Under the pieces are notes generated by a model that was not told where the DNA came from, ran no database searches, and worked only from the letters and a program-made list of their open reading frames with translations. DNA of 64,000 nucleotides, from positions 62,001 through 126,000 of the forward strand of contig RHKP01000009.1 of NCBI GenBank assembly GCA_008363215.1, given 5' to 3'. The position numbers and the translations under genes are program-made. The DNA comes from Cyanobacteria bacterium CYA (GTDB lineage: Bacteria; Planctomycetota; Phycisphaerae; Phycisphaerales; UBA1924). This document shows positions 28,725 through 37,317 of this stretch, in pieces; position 1 is the stretch's first letter, and every line of letters begins with the position of its first letter.

Positions 28725-28869
28725 GTTCGCCTCCTCGCCAGATACTACGGGCACCCCCGCCCAATGTTCGATCGGGGCCCGGGCCGGTTCCGGGCTGGTC
28801 ACCCCTCCGCATCCCCGGCAGGTCGGCTCCCCAGGCCGACGCCTCGCCGGGCCCGGTGGGCCTTGCAAC

Positions 28870-29931
28870 TCACGTATCCGAGCACCCCGCGCTGAACAGC
28901 GACAGGTACACCTGCACATCGAAGAAGTTGAACTGTCCATCCGCCACCAGGTCGGCCGCCGCATCGTGCGCTGAAAAGTCGCCCAGGAATCCCTGCACGT
29001 CAAAGAAGTTCAGGTTGCCGTCACCGTTCCAGTCGGCCGCGCACGTCACGTTCACCCCCGTCGCCGTGAGGCTCGCCCCCAGCGTCGTCGCGATCGTCAG
29101 CGAGTCGGCCGACAGCGTCAGCACCACCCCCGCCGTCGCGCTGCCAAGCGTCGGCAACTCCAGCGGCAGCCCGGGGAGTTCCAGCGCCGGATCGATCGGA
29201 AGCACCTGCTCACTGGCCTGCTCCTCCACCACCAGCGAGATCTGCGCCGTCGATTCATCGACGATCACCAACTGCCCCGTCAACGGGAACACCGCCGGGA
29301 AAGGCCCGATCTCCTGCACCACCGGATCTCCCCCGATCGGCGTCAGTTCCACCACCAACGTCACCGCCGCCGGCGCCGCCACCGCAAGGTCAAACACGTT
29401 CGGATCCGCCGTCGGCGTGAGCACCCCCACACCCGGATCGGTCTGCTCGACCGCCGCGCCCGTGATCGCACCCAATTGCCCCAGCGGCAGCGTGATCGGA
29501 ACCCCGCCCGGATAAATGAAACTCGGGCTGACCGTGTGGAACGTCTGATACAGCAGCGCCACCGCCAGTTCGGCCGCCAACTCCTCCCCGCCCAGCAGGT
29601 CCAGCGACAACCCCGACACCGTCACCGTCCCCGCACCCACGTCGGCCGACAGCACGAACGTCCCCGTCGGCGTCGCCTCTCCGCCCGACTCGAGCAGGAA
29701 ATCGGCCGATGCCGGAATCGCGTTGTTCCCCGACCCCCCGAACAATCCGGCCCGCGTCTGCGTCCCTTCCGGATTCGTGTCTACGTCATAGTCACCGATC
29801 AAACTCCCGGCCGTGGTGATCGTCGTCGCACCCTCAATCGTGGCGCTCCCCGACGTGACCGTGAACTCGAACTGCTGAGCCAGAGCGACTGGCGCACCGG
29901 CCGCCAGAACAAGCAAAAACGCACGCACCAT
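28870..29931 (-). CDS. Secreted protein with dockerin-like tail, 353 aa
   Basis: A signal peptide (MVRAFLLVLAAGAPVALA) is followed by about 275 residues of alternating hydrophobic and Thr/Gly/Pro-rich stretches that look like beta-sandwich strands; no catalytic motif is seen. The last 57 residues (bases 28873-29043) form the dockerin-like pair: Cys, DWNGDGNLNFFDVQGFL, DLVADGQFNFFDVQVYL, then Gly-Cys-Ser-Asp-Thr, three residues past the Cys. GGAG lies seven bases before the ATG. Probably an extracellular structural or binding protein. Confidence 0.85.
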   Translation of the reverse strand: MVRAFLLVLAAGAPVALAQQFEFTVTSGSATIEGATTITTAGSLIGDYDVDTNPEGTQTRAGLFGGSGNNAIPASADFLLESGGEATPTGTFVLSADVGAGTVTVSGLSLDLLGGEELAAELAVALLYQTFHTVSPSFIYPGGVPITLPLGQLGAITGAAVEQTDPGVGVLTPTADPNVFDLAVAAPAAVTLVVELTPIGGDPVVQEIGPFPAVFPLTGQLVIVDESTAQISLVVEEQASEQVLPIDPALELPGLPLELPTLGSATAGVVLTLSADSLTIATTLGASLTATGVNVTCAADWNGDGNLNFFDVQGFLGDFSAHDAAADLVADGQFNFFDVQVYLSLFSAGCSDT

Positions 29932-30423
29932 GGGGGGTCTCCTCTCTTGGAGCGATTGTAGTGGAACTGCCAGGCAGGATGAAGCCGGAAACCACCCGGA
30001 TCGAGCGCGCAGGCCCGCTCGTACACATTTCCTGGGGTGATCGCCATCGTTGTCCCCGCCTGCCTGGCGCGTTTCGGGACCCAGACGCCGAGCCTGAGCC
30101 CTCAGACTCCCGGTCCGGTTCGGGTCGGGGATGCCCAGTCCGAGCCCCTGAAGCCTCGGCCTGCCAGTCGAACACCTCTTGAGTGCCCCCGCCACACCCC
30201 CGATCACCGGAACTCGCCCCGGACTTTCGGACTACATCCGTTTGCCCCCGGGGAGAGCGGGGCTGGCCAAGCCGGGCGGAGGGGGCCCCTCTGACGCACC
30301 CCGGGCGCTTGAACCTGCCCGGGCTCCCTCCCCCGACTCCCCATTTCGCCGCTCACGCCTGTCCGGCTCTTCGCCCCCTAGACTTCCCACCCGGGTTTCG
30401 GGGCAGCGGAGGCGGTGTGCGCT
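29932..30423. other. Divergent intergenic region without a supported gene
   Basis: 492 bp between a minus-strand secreted-protein gene and a plus-strand TPR protein gene. Very GC-rich, with runs of C on the plus strand in the right half. Both promoters must be here, but no consensus boxes are clear. Translations in all frames are Pro/Arg-rich and unconvincing. Confidence 0.45.
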
Positions 30424-31338
30424 ATGGACGAGCGGATCAAGGGCATAAAGGAAGGGGCCGGCCGCGAGGAATCGCGGATCAATGAGGACCTTCTTGAGAT
30501 TCTGCAAAAGTGGAGCACGCCGGCCCTGATGGTGCTCGCCGCCATCGCCGTCGCCTACTGGGGCTGGAACAAGTACAAGCAGATGCAGATCACCAAGGTC
30601 AACCAGGCGACCAGCGCCTACACCTCTGCCACCGTCGGCGGCCCGGCCAATCCCGACACGCTCGCCAACATCGCCAACGAGTTTGCCGGCGTCCGCTCTT
30701 TCGGGCTGCTGGCCAAACTGGATCTGGCCGACGTGTATCTCCTGGCCGTGCAGCGCGGTCTGGCGCCGGGCGTGGAATACACGCCGGACGCTCAACTGGC
30801 CCCGGGCGACGTGCTCGATGATGCGGGGCGCACGATGTATCTGGAGCGCGCAGGAAAACTCTATCGCGAGGTGGCCGACGCAACCGGATCGGCCCCGGGC
30901 AAGGAGCCCCTGGCGATCGAGGCGCTGTTCGGACTGGCTGCCGTGGCCGAGACCAGCGGCGACGTCGACGGCGCACGCTCTCACCTGGACCGTGCCAAAG
31001 CACTGTGCGACAAGGTGAACTACGAGGCGTTGGCGATCGTGGCCGAGAATCGCATCCATGCGCTGGGCGCCGGCGCCGCGCCGACGCTGTTTGCGGCCGA
31101 CGCGTTGCCGCCGTTGCCTGAACCCGAGCCGATCCTCCCGCCCGAGCCGGAAACCCCCACGGGCGTTGAGGTCTTGCCTGATACCGGCCAGGTCGCACCT
31201 TCGAACGGCGACCAGACCGCGCCTGCGCAACCCGAAACGGCGCCCGAAACCACCGCGCCTGAAACCACGCCTCCCACGGGCGACCAGGGCGGGCAGACGG
31301 GCCAGACTTCCGAAGATTCCGGCGGCCAAGGCCTCTGA
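30424..31338 (+). CDS. Membrane-anchored TPR-like protein
   Basis: A 304-aa protein. A charged 30-residue cytoplasmic N-terminus, one membrane helix (ALMVLAAIAVAYWGW) and a helical TPR-like region resemble the YfgM/ancillary SecYEG-translocon-protein layout. The C-terminal 70 residues are a Pro/Glu/Thr-rich low-complexity tail (repeats of PETAPETT). It probably scaffolds or chaperones in the periplasm. The pseudouridine synthase gene starts eight bases downstream, so they are co-transcribed. Confidence 0.7.
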   Translation: MDERIKGIKEGAGREESRINEDLLEILQKWSTPALMVLAAIAVAYWGWNKYKQMQITKVNQATSAYTSATVGGPANPDTLANIANEFAGVRSFGLLAKLDLADVYLLAVQRGLAPGVEYTPDAQLAPGDVLDDAGRTMYLERAGKLYREVADATGSAPGKEPLAIEALFGLAAVAETSGDVDGARSHLDRAKALCDKVNYEALAIVAENRIHALGAGAAPTLFAADALPPLPEPEPILPPEPETPTGVEVLPDTGQVAPSNGDQTAPAQPETAPETTAPETTPPTGDQGGQTGQTSEDSGGQGL

Positions 31339-31345
31339 GCCGCGC

Positions 31346-32659
31346 ATGGGCGACGCCGAACAAGATCGCCCGCATCCTTCCGACCGCCTGATTCTGCCGG
31401 GAGGCAAGGTCGACCCGGACGCGCTGCGCGAGTGGTACGAACGTGCCTCGGCCGAAGGCAGCGACGAAGAACAACTCGGGACGGTGCGCTTTGAGTTGCA
31501 GCGCGACGTCGGGTCGCGCCTTGATCGTTATCTGACCAGTCGCGTGACGTTCATGAGCCGCACGCAGTTGCAGCACCTGATCGACGAAGGCGGGGTGACG
31601 GTCAACGGACGCCCGGGCAAGGCCTCGACCAGGTTGCGACTGAACGACGTGGTGGAGGTCGTGATCCCACCGCCGCCTTCGACGGAGATTCAGCCCGAGC
31701 AGATGCCGCTGGACGTGATGTTTGAGGACGATCACCTGATCGTCCTGAACAAGCGGGCCGACGTGATCGTGCATCCGGCGAGGTCGGAGAACTCGGGCAC
31801 TCTGATCAACGCGCTGGCGTGGCACTTTCAGAATGTGTCCGGCGGGACGCTGTCGGGCGTGGGACGCGAGTTTGCCCGCCCCGGAGTGGTGCATCGCCTG
31901 GACCGCAACACGACCGGGTGCATCGTGTTCGCCAAGAGCGACGAAGCGCACTGGAAACTCGGGCGACAGTTCGAACTGCGCTCGGTGGACAAGCGATACC
32001 TGGCGCTGGTGCACGGGCGGGTGGAGCCCGAGGGGCAGGTGATCGACCTGCCCATCGGCCCGCACCCCTCGCGCGAAAAGGGGTATCGCGAGAAGTACGT
32101 CGTGCGGCACGATGATCTCGGCAAGCCGAGCGTGACGATCGTGCGGGTGCGGGAGCGGTACGAAGAGAGCGGCCAAGCGGCAGAGAGGCACGGAGACGGG
32201 GAAGAGCGCGGGGAGTCGACTGAAGAGTCAGGAACTCCGGGGATGAAAGGACGCCCGCCGCAGGGGTGGGGCGAGAAATCCGGCGCGACTTTGCCGCTCT
32301 GCCACGCTGCCACTTCGCCGCTTCCTGCATTCACCCTCGTCGAACTGGAGTTGAAGACCGGGCGGACGCATCAGATCCGCGTGCACCTCTCGCACAGCGG
32401 GTGGGCGATCGTCGGCGATGACATGTACGGCGGACGGGCATTGATGGATACGTGCGGCCGGACGCTGATCGCGCGGCAGGCGCTTCATGCGGCGCTGTTG
32501 AGTTTCGAGCACCCGATCAGCGGAAAGCCGATGACGTTTGTCGCGCCCCCGCCGGCCGATTTCCGGGCCTCGATCGAGCATCTGCGTTCGCGCGGATGCG
32601 TGCCGGTGCATGTGCAGGGCACCGTGCCGATGAAGCGACTCGGACTCGAGACGACGTGA
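31346..32659 (+). CDS. RluA-family 23S rRNA pseudouridine synthase with in-frame insertion
   Basis: A 437-aa protein that isomerises uridine to pseudouridine in RNA. An N-terminal S4 RNA-binding domain (SRLDRYLTSRVTFMSRTQL ... GGVTVNG) precedes the catalytic domain, with the active-site Asp in VVHRLDRNTTG and the late motif LKTGRTHQIRVHLSH. Between VRVRERY and FTLVELEL, which are normally contiguous, 55 residues of Gly/Glu/Ser-rich sequence are inserted (bases 32162-32326). Their ends form an inverted repeat at DNA level. The insertion keeps frame and leaves all catalytic motifs, so the enzyme may still work. Which uridine it modifies (RluD- or RluC-like) is not determined. Confidence 0.9.
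   Translation: MGDAEQDRPHPSDRLILPGGKVDPDALREWYERASAEGSDEEQLGTVRFELQRDVGSRLDRYLTSRVTFMSRTQLQHLIDEGGVTVNGRPGKASTRLRLNDVVEVVIPPPPSTEIQPEQMPLDVMFEDDHLIVLNKRADVIVHPARSENSGTLINALAWHFQNVSGGTLSGVGREFARPGVVHRLDRNTTGCIVFAKSDEAHWKLGRQFELRSVDKRYLALVHGRVEPEGQVIDLPIGPHPSREKGYREKYVVRHDDLGKPSVTIVRVRERYEESGQAAERHGDGEERGESTEESGTPGMKGRPPQGWGEKSGATLPLCHAATSPLPAFTLVELELKTGRTHQIRVHLSHSGWAIVGDDMYGGRALMDTCGRTLIARQALHAALLSFEHPISGKPMTFVAPPPADFRASIEHLRSRGCVPVHVQGTVPMKRLGLETT
32168..32322. repeat. Palindromic element inserted inside the pseudouridine synthase gene
   Basis: Left arm 32168-32190 (AGCGGCCAAGCGGCAGAGAG plus GCA) and right arm 32300-32322 are inverted copies, 18 of 23 bases pairing when one is reverse-complemented. 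The enclosed DNA is translated in frame. Element boundaries inferred from protein alignment are 32162-32326, 165 bp or 55 codons. Confidence 0.6.
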
Positions 32660-33019
32660 AACGGGGAGTGTCTGCACCACAGTGCCTTCGCACGTGTTCA
32701 AGGGCCTGCAGTTGATCTGCTATTGTCGGCTTCTCTTTGGAAGATGCCCGACAAGACCGACCAGGCACATTTCTGCCACGAGGGGAGCGTCGCGCGAAGC
32801 GAATCATGCCGATCATCTCCGTCCGGCAGGCGTTCCAGCCGACCGAGAATCGCCCGTCTCCAGATACACCTGCGGGCAGGATTTGACGGGGACGCCGGCA
32901 TCACCCGGCGTTTTCAATCTGAAATCGCCCTTGATCGCTCACAAAGTTCCGGCACCCTCGGACACTCCAGGTTCAATTTGCAACCGCATCGCCAATCCAC
33001 CTGCGCCGGATCAATACAC
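32660..33019. other. Convergent intergenic region
   Basis: 360 bp between the pseudouridine synthase and the convergent M24-like gene. Apart from one terminator-like hairpin at 32892-32914, no gene or repeat is supported. Confidence 0.5.
32892..32914 (+). terminator. Intrinsic terminator candidate
   Basis: ACGCCGG (32892-32898) pairs with CCGGCGT (32905-32911) around a six-base loop, and TTTT runs from 32911. The orientation suits transcription coming from the pseudouridine synthase gene 230 bp upstream. Confidence 0.5.
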
Positions 33020-34030
33020 TCACATCACCAGAATGTCGGCGTGCCCGTTCGTGGTCGGCCAGTCGCGCATGGACGTGAGCACCTGCCCCGACGAGAGGAT
33101 GGTGTCCTCGCACTTGGTGCCGGTCACGCTGGGGTTCCAGCCGACGAGTTGATCGGGCTGGACGGTGCGAGTCTCGGTCGGCGTAGCAACGAAATCGCGC
33201 GCGGCGTAGCCCATCGGCCCGCCCTGGTGGTGCCGCTTCCACTCGTCGGCGTACCCGTGCGCTGCGTAGGTGTCAATGCCCCGTTGCAGAATGTCGCACC
33301 AGCGGGCGCCGGGCCGGGTCGCCTCGTGCAGGGTAGCGTCGACCTGCTGGCAGGCGATGTGTCGGCGCTTCAGGTCGTCGGCCAGCGGACCGAAGTGCAC
33401 CAGGCGCGTGATGCTGACGATCAGTCCGTGCCGCTGCGCGCAGATAGCCGCCATCACCGTCCGGTTGATCTTGTGATACGTCGGAATCGGGTGCCGGTAT
33501 GCAGGCAGCCGCTGGTCGGCGGCCACGAGCATCACGGGCGTGAAGATGCCGTGCATGCGCAGATCGCCGACGATGCGGGCCGCCAGTTGGTGCTCGGTCA
33601 TGCCCGGACGCACGTCGTGCATCGCCTGCTGCATGATGTCTGCGCAGTCGCGACCCAGCGTGCGCACCGCGTCCAGTTCGGGAACTGAGAGCGAGGCCCG
33701 CAGCGACTGGCAGAAATCCGCGTTCTCGTCGGACAGCCAGCCCTCGGGCACAGGCGGCGCGGGCGCGAACCAGTCGCGGACTTCGTAGTTCAGGCTGTCG
33801 CCACCTTCCAACTCCTCCACGCGCAGTCGCGGCGCCTCGATCGTATCGGTGACGACGGTGCAGTCCGTCGGCGTCACGTGCAGCCGGCAGATAGCGAAGG
33901 GCGACGCACCGTCGACGTGCGTGTCGGCCCCGGTCAGCCACGCAATGTTGGCCCGGCGCGTGATGACCGCGCCCTCGCGCTCGGTGCGGGTGAGATGGTC
34001 TCGGAGTCGGGCGAGGTTGTTCCAGTGCAT
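33020..34030 (-). CDS. M24-fold (creatinase/aminopeptidase P-like) protein lacking metal-binding Asp residues
   Basis: A 336-aa protein with the pita-bread fold layout: an N-terminal creatinase-like domain (about residues 1-150) and a C-terminal domain beginning LDAVRTLGRDCADIMQQAM. In true M24 peptidases two Asp metal ligands occur in a DxG...SDxTR region; the matching segment here is MAAICAQRHGLIVSITRLVH, without either Asp. The later His (RHHQGGPMGY) and a Glu (TKCEDTIL) remain. It may be a pseudo-enzyme or catalyse a metal-free reaction. The start at 34030 is where homology to the fold begins. Confidence 0.8.
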   Translation of the reverse strand: MHWNNLARLRDHLTRTEREGAVITRRANIAWLTGADTHVDGASPFAICRLHVTPTDCTVVTDTIEAPRLRVEELEGGDSLNYEVRDWFAPAPPVPEGWLSDENADFCQSLRASLSVPELDAVRTLGRDCADIMQQAMHDVRPGMTEHQLAARIVGDLRMHGIFTPVMLVAADQRLPAYRHPIPTYHKINRTVMAAICAQRHGLIVSITRLVHFGPLADDLKRRHIACQQVDATLHEATRPGARWCDILQRGIDTYAAHGYADEWKRHHQGGPMGYAARDFVATPTETRTVQPDQLVGWNPSVTGTKCEDTILSSGQVLTSMRDWPTTNGHADILVM

Positions 34031-34109
34031 GAAGGAATCGTAGATGTGGGGCGCGGCCCTCGCACCGGCAGTGTCGGCCTTTGGGCGCTGCCGCCGTCGG
34101 ACCTGAGCC

Positions 34110-34352
34110 TCACGGACACCCGCGTGCAGACTCCTCGAGGAACAGCACGACATCCGCGTATTCCCACACCGCGTTCATGTCCAGGTCCGTGGCCCGGTGC
34201 TGCTGCGCAAAGAGATGCAGGAACGCCTGTACGTCGCAAGTCCGGAGTTGCATTGGCGGCTCAGCCGTCGCGACGTACGCGTATGACCCCTCGAACGTGA
34301 TGTCAGACCCGGCCGCAAGAAGCACGCTCGGAGCGGCGAGGCAAGTGTTCAT
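34110..34352 (-). CDS. Mini-protein ending in a degenerate dockerin-like module
   Basis: An 80-aa open frame whose last 42 residues (CDVQAFLHLFAQQHRATDLD followed by MNAVWEYADVVLFLEESARGCP) align with the dockerin-like tail of the larger secreted proteins, including the DVQ..L..F helix and the final Gly-Cys-Pro. The FF before DVQ is lost in repeat one, and repeat two has EYADVVLFL. It may be the remnant of a larger secreted protein or a free dockerin. The first 30 residues show only a weak hydrophobic stretch (CLAAPSVLLAAGS) and no good signal peptide. Confidence 0.55.
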   Translation of the reverse strand: MNTCLAAPSVLLAAGSDITFEGSYAYVATAEPPMQLRTCDVQAFLHLFAQQHRATDLDMNAVWEYADVVLFLEESARGCP

Positions 34353-34424
34353 GTCGGCTCTCTTCAACTGTGCGCGAAGAGATACCCGCCGCACCCCGCC
34401 GGGTTTACGGAAAATCGAGCCGAT

Positions 34425-35354
34425 CTAGTCCAGCAGCGACCTGAAGATTCCGCGCAGCGTCTGCGTTTCCATTGTGCTCTTCTCGGCCCAGATGTTGACG
34501 TTCGCCCGCTTGACGATGCTCTCCGACAGATTGTCGAGGATCAGTTCAGCCGGGTGCGTCCGCGAGTGCGTCCCGATCACCAGCAGATCCAGTTGCGACT
34601 CCTCGGCGAACTTCGGCAGCACCTCGATCGGCCTGCCCAGGCGCGTCTGGATCTCCACCTTCGGCGGAGACGCCAGCGCTGCCGAAGCGCGGCGCACCTG
34701 CTCGCCGGCGATCCTCGCGTGCACCTCAGCCAGTTTGGCGCTCGCCTGTTCGTAGGTGGACACCATGTGGTACCCGGCGGGCACCTCGTACGCCTGGATC
34801 ATCGGAATCGACGCCAGCCCGAATCGCCTGCCAAGGTCCAGCCCACGCTCCAATTCCAGGTTCAGGTTGTCCTCGCACGCGCTGGCGACACCGATCTTCT
34901 GGATCGGCCCGCGAAACTCGGGCTGTACGACCAGCACGCTCGTGGGGTTCTTGCGCACCACCCGGTCGGCCACGGCCCCCAGGATGCCCCGCTTGAGTCC
35001 ACCGCGCCCGTAGCGCCCGATGACGAGCAGATCCGTGTCGAGCCTTATCCCCAGCCGAATGATCTCCACGTCCGGCTGCCCTTTGACCACATGCAACTGG
35101 GCAAACCCCCGGATGTCCTGAGAGGAGGCGAACTTCTCCAGTTCCTCCTCCGCCTGCGCCACGTGCTTGGCCGCCAGACCCGGAATGGCCTGCTCGGCCG
35201 CGGGCGAAATGGGGCTGATGACGTGAACCGCGTGGAGCTCGGCGACGAGTTGCTCGCTCAGCCAGCGGGCCAGAAGAACCGCCCCCACGGACTCTCCGGT
35301 CAGCCCGGTGCCCACGAGAATGCGACGGATGGGTTTGATGTGAGAGTCGGGCAT
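34425..35354 (-). CDS. Tandem universal stress protein (UspA) domain protein
   Basis: A 309-aa protein with two Usp domains. The first (about 8-145) starts IRRILVGTGLTGES and keeps the nucleotide-binding Gly motif in IGRYGRGGLKRGILGAVADR. The second (about 150-290) starts KIGVASACEDN and has IGTHSRTHPAELILDNLSES without the Gly-rich loop, so only the first is expected to bind ATP. GGGAG lies six bases before the ATG. Divergent from lepA. Likely a stress or energy-state sensor; partner unknown. Confidence 0.9.
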   Translation of the reverse strand: MPDSHIKPIRRILVGTGLTGESVGAVLLARWLSEQLVAELHAVHVISPISPAAEQAIPGLAAKHVAQAEEELEKFASSQDIRGFAQLHVVKGQPDVEIIRLGIRLDTDLLVIGRYGRGGLKRGILGAVADRVVRKNPTSVLVVQPEFRGPIQKIGVASACEDNLNLELERGLDLGRRFGLASIPMIQAYEVPAGYHMVSTYEQASAKLAEVHARIAGEQVRRASAALASPPKVEIQTRLGRPIEVLPKFAEESQLDLLVIGTHSRTHPAELILDNLSESIVKRANVNIWAEKSTMETQTLRGIFRSLLD

Positions 35355-35472
35355 GAAAGTCTCCCGGGGTGGTCGCTTGTGGAGCATACCCTGCCCGGGG
35401 CTTCGAGTGCGCCCGAGAGGGGGTGCGCGGCTTCAACCGTATCATTGGGGGACGGGCACCAGAGCCTTGCGC

Positions 35473-37305
35473 ATGACCGACAAGAAACCACACATCCGTA
35501 ACTTCTCCATCATTGCCCACATCGACCACGGGAAAAGCACCCTGGCCGATCGCCTGCTCCAGGCCACCCACGCCGTCTCCGACCGCGAGGCCAAGGAACA
35601 GATCCTCGATTCGATGGACCTCGAACGCGAACGCGGCATCACGATCAAGGCCTCGGCCGTCACGGTGATCCACCACCACAACGGCGAGGCGTACATGCTC
35701 AACTTCATCGACACCCCGGGTCACGTCGACTTCGGGTACGAAGTCTCGCGCGCCCTCAAGGCCTGCGAAGGCGCGCTCCTCGTCGTCGACGCTTCCCAGG
35801 GCGTCGAGGCCCAGACTGTCGTCAATGCCTACCTGGCCGTCGAGCAGAACCTCGAGATGATCCCGGTCCTCAACAAGATCGACCTGCCCGGCGCCCGCCC
35901 CGATGAGGTCGCGATGGAAGTCGAGCAGGTTCTCGGTCTGCCCGCTGAAGATTGCATCCCCGTCTCCGCCAAGACCGGATTCGGCATCCCCGAACTGCTC
36001 AAAGCCGTCTGCGAACGCCTGCCCCCGCCCCGCCAGACGGACGCCGAGCACCTTCGCGCGCTCATCTTCGACGCCGTCTACGACGACTATCGCGGCGTCG
36101 TTCTCTACTGCCGCGTGTTCGACGGACAATTGTCCCTCGGCGACAAGATCCGCATGATGGGCATGGGCCGAACCTTCATCGTTACCGAACTGGGCAAGTA
36201 CACGCCCAAGCAGGTCAAGGTCAGCCAAGTCGGGCCCGGCGAAACCTGCTACGTCGTCGCGCAGATCAAGACCCTCGGCGATGTACGCATCGGCGACACC
36301 GTCACCCTCGACAACAACCCGGCCGCCGAACCGCTCGAAGGCTACAAGCCCCCCCACCAGATGGTCTTCTGCGACTTCTACCCCGCCACCAACACCGAGA
36401 AAAAGGGCGGCTCTTTCGAGGAAATGCGCGACGCCATCGAAAAGCTCTCGCTCAACGATGCTTCCTTCACCTTCCAGGCCGTCCACTCCGAGGCCCTCGG
36501 CTTCGGCTTCCGCTGCGGCTTCCTCGGGCTTCTCCACATGGACATCATCCAGGAACGCCTCGAACGCGAGTTCGACCTTGAACTGGTCCAGACCGCCCCC
36601 ACCGTCAGTTACCAGATCGTCATTCGCGGCAAGGGCGGCGAACTCATTGACAAGGAAGTCCACAACCCCGCCGACCTGCCCGACATGGGACAGGTCATGG
36701 AGATCCGCGAGCCCATCTGCAAGGTCGAAATCATGCTCCCGAAGGAATACATCGGCGACGTCATGAAACTCTGCCTCGATCGCCGCGGCGTCTACAAGAG
36801 CCAGATGTTCGTCTCCGACACCCGCGAGATGCTCACCTTCGAAATCCCCCTGGCCGAACTGATCTACGACTTCTACGACAAACTCAAGGGCATGACCAGC
36901 GGATACGGCACCATGGACTACGAGGTCGTCCGCTTCCAGAAGGACAACCTCGTCAAGGTCGACATCCTCATCAACGGCGACCCCGTCGAGGCACTCAGCC
37001 TCATCACCCACCGCGAAAAAGCCGAGGGTCGCGGCCGCCTCCTGCTCACCAAACTCCGCAAACAGATCGACCGCCACCAGTTCGAAATCCCCCTTCAGGC
37101 GGCCATCGGCGGCAAGGTCATCGCCCGCGAAACCATCAAGGCCTACCGCAAGGACGTGACGGCCAAGTGCTACGGCGGCGACGTGACGCGCAAGCGGAAA
37201 CTCCTGGAAAAGCAGAAAAAGGGCAAAGAGCGCATGAAGTCGATCGGCTCGGTCAACATCCCCCAGGAAGCCTTCATGGCGGTGCTGGATGTGGGAGAGG
37301 GCTGA
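35473..37305 (+). CDS. lepA: Elongation factor 4 (LepA), translational GTPase
   Basis: A 610-aa ribosome-dependent GTPase that acts on stalled or assembling ribosomes. G1 is AHIDHGKST, G3 DTPGHVDFGYE, G4 NKIDLPGA and G5 SAKTG. The EF4-specific C-terminal domain (ends GKERMKSIGSVNIPQEAF) is intact. Length and order fit E. coli LepA (599 aa). The ATG at 35473 begins the conserved MTDKKPHIRNFSIIAH. The spacer to the divergent usp gene is 118 bp. Confidence 0.98.
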   Translation: MTDKKPHIRNFSIIAHIDHGKSTLADRLLQATHAVSDREAKEQILDSMDLERERGITIKASAVTVIHHHNGEAYMLNFIDTPGHVDFGYEVSRALKACEGALLVVDASQGVEAQTVVNAYLAVEQNLEMIPVLNKIDLPGARPDEVAMEVEQVLGLPAEDCIPVSAKTGFGIPELLKAVCERLPPPRQTDAEHLRALIFDAVYDDYRGVVLYCRVFDGQLSLGDKIRMMGMGRTFIVTELGKYTPKQVKVSQVGPGETCYVVAQIKTLGDVRIGDTVTLDNNPAAEPLEGYKPPHQMVFCDFYPATNTEKKGGSFEEMRDAIEKLSLNDASFTFQAVHSEALGFGFRCGFLGLLHMDIIQERLEREFDLELVQTAPTVSYQIVIRGKGGELIDKEVHNPADLPDMGQVMEIREPICKVEIMLPKEYIGDVMKLCLDRRGVYKSQMFVSDTREMLTFEIPLAELIYDFYDKLKGMTSGYGTMDYEVVRFQKDNLVKVDILINGDPVEALSLITHREKAEGRGRLLLTKLRKQIDRHQFEIPLQAAIGGKVIARETIKAYRKDVTAKCYGGDVTRKRKLLEKQKKGKERMKSIGSVNIPQEAFMAVLDVGEG

Positions 37306-37317
37306 GACATACTGACA

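Noticed and set aside
34726-37077. A 783-codon open frame antisense to lepA and the usp gene
   Set aside because: It mirrors the strong codon bias of lepA, has no recognisable domain, and lies opposite a highly conserved gene.
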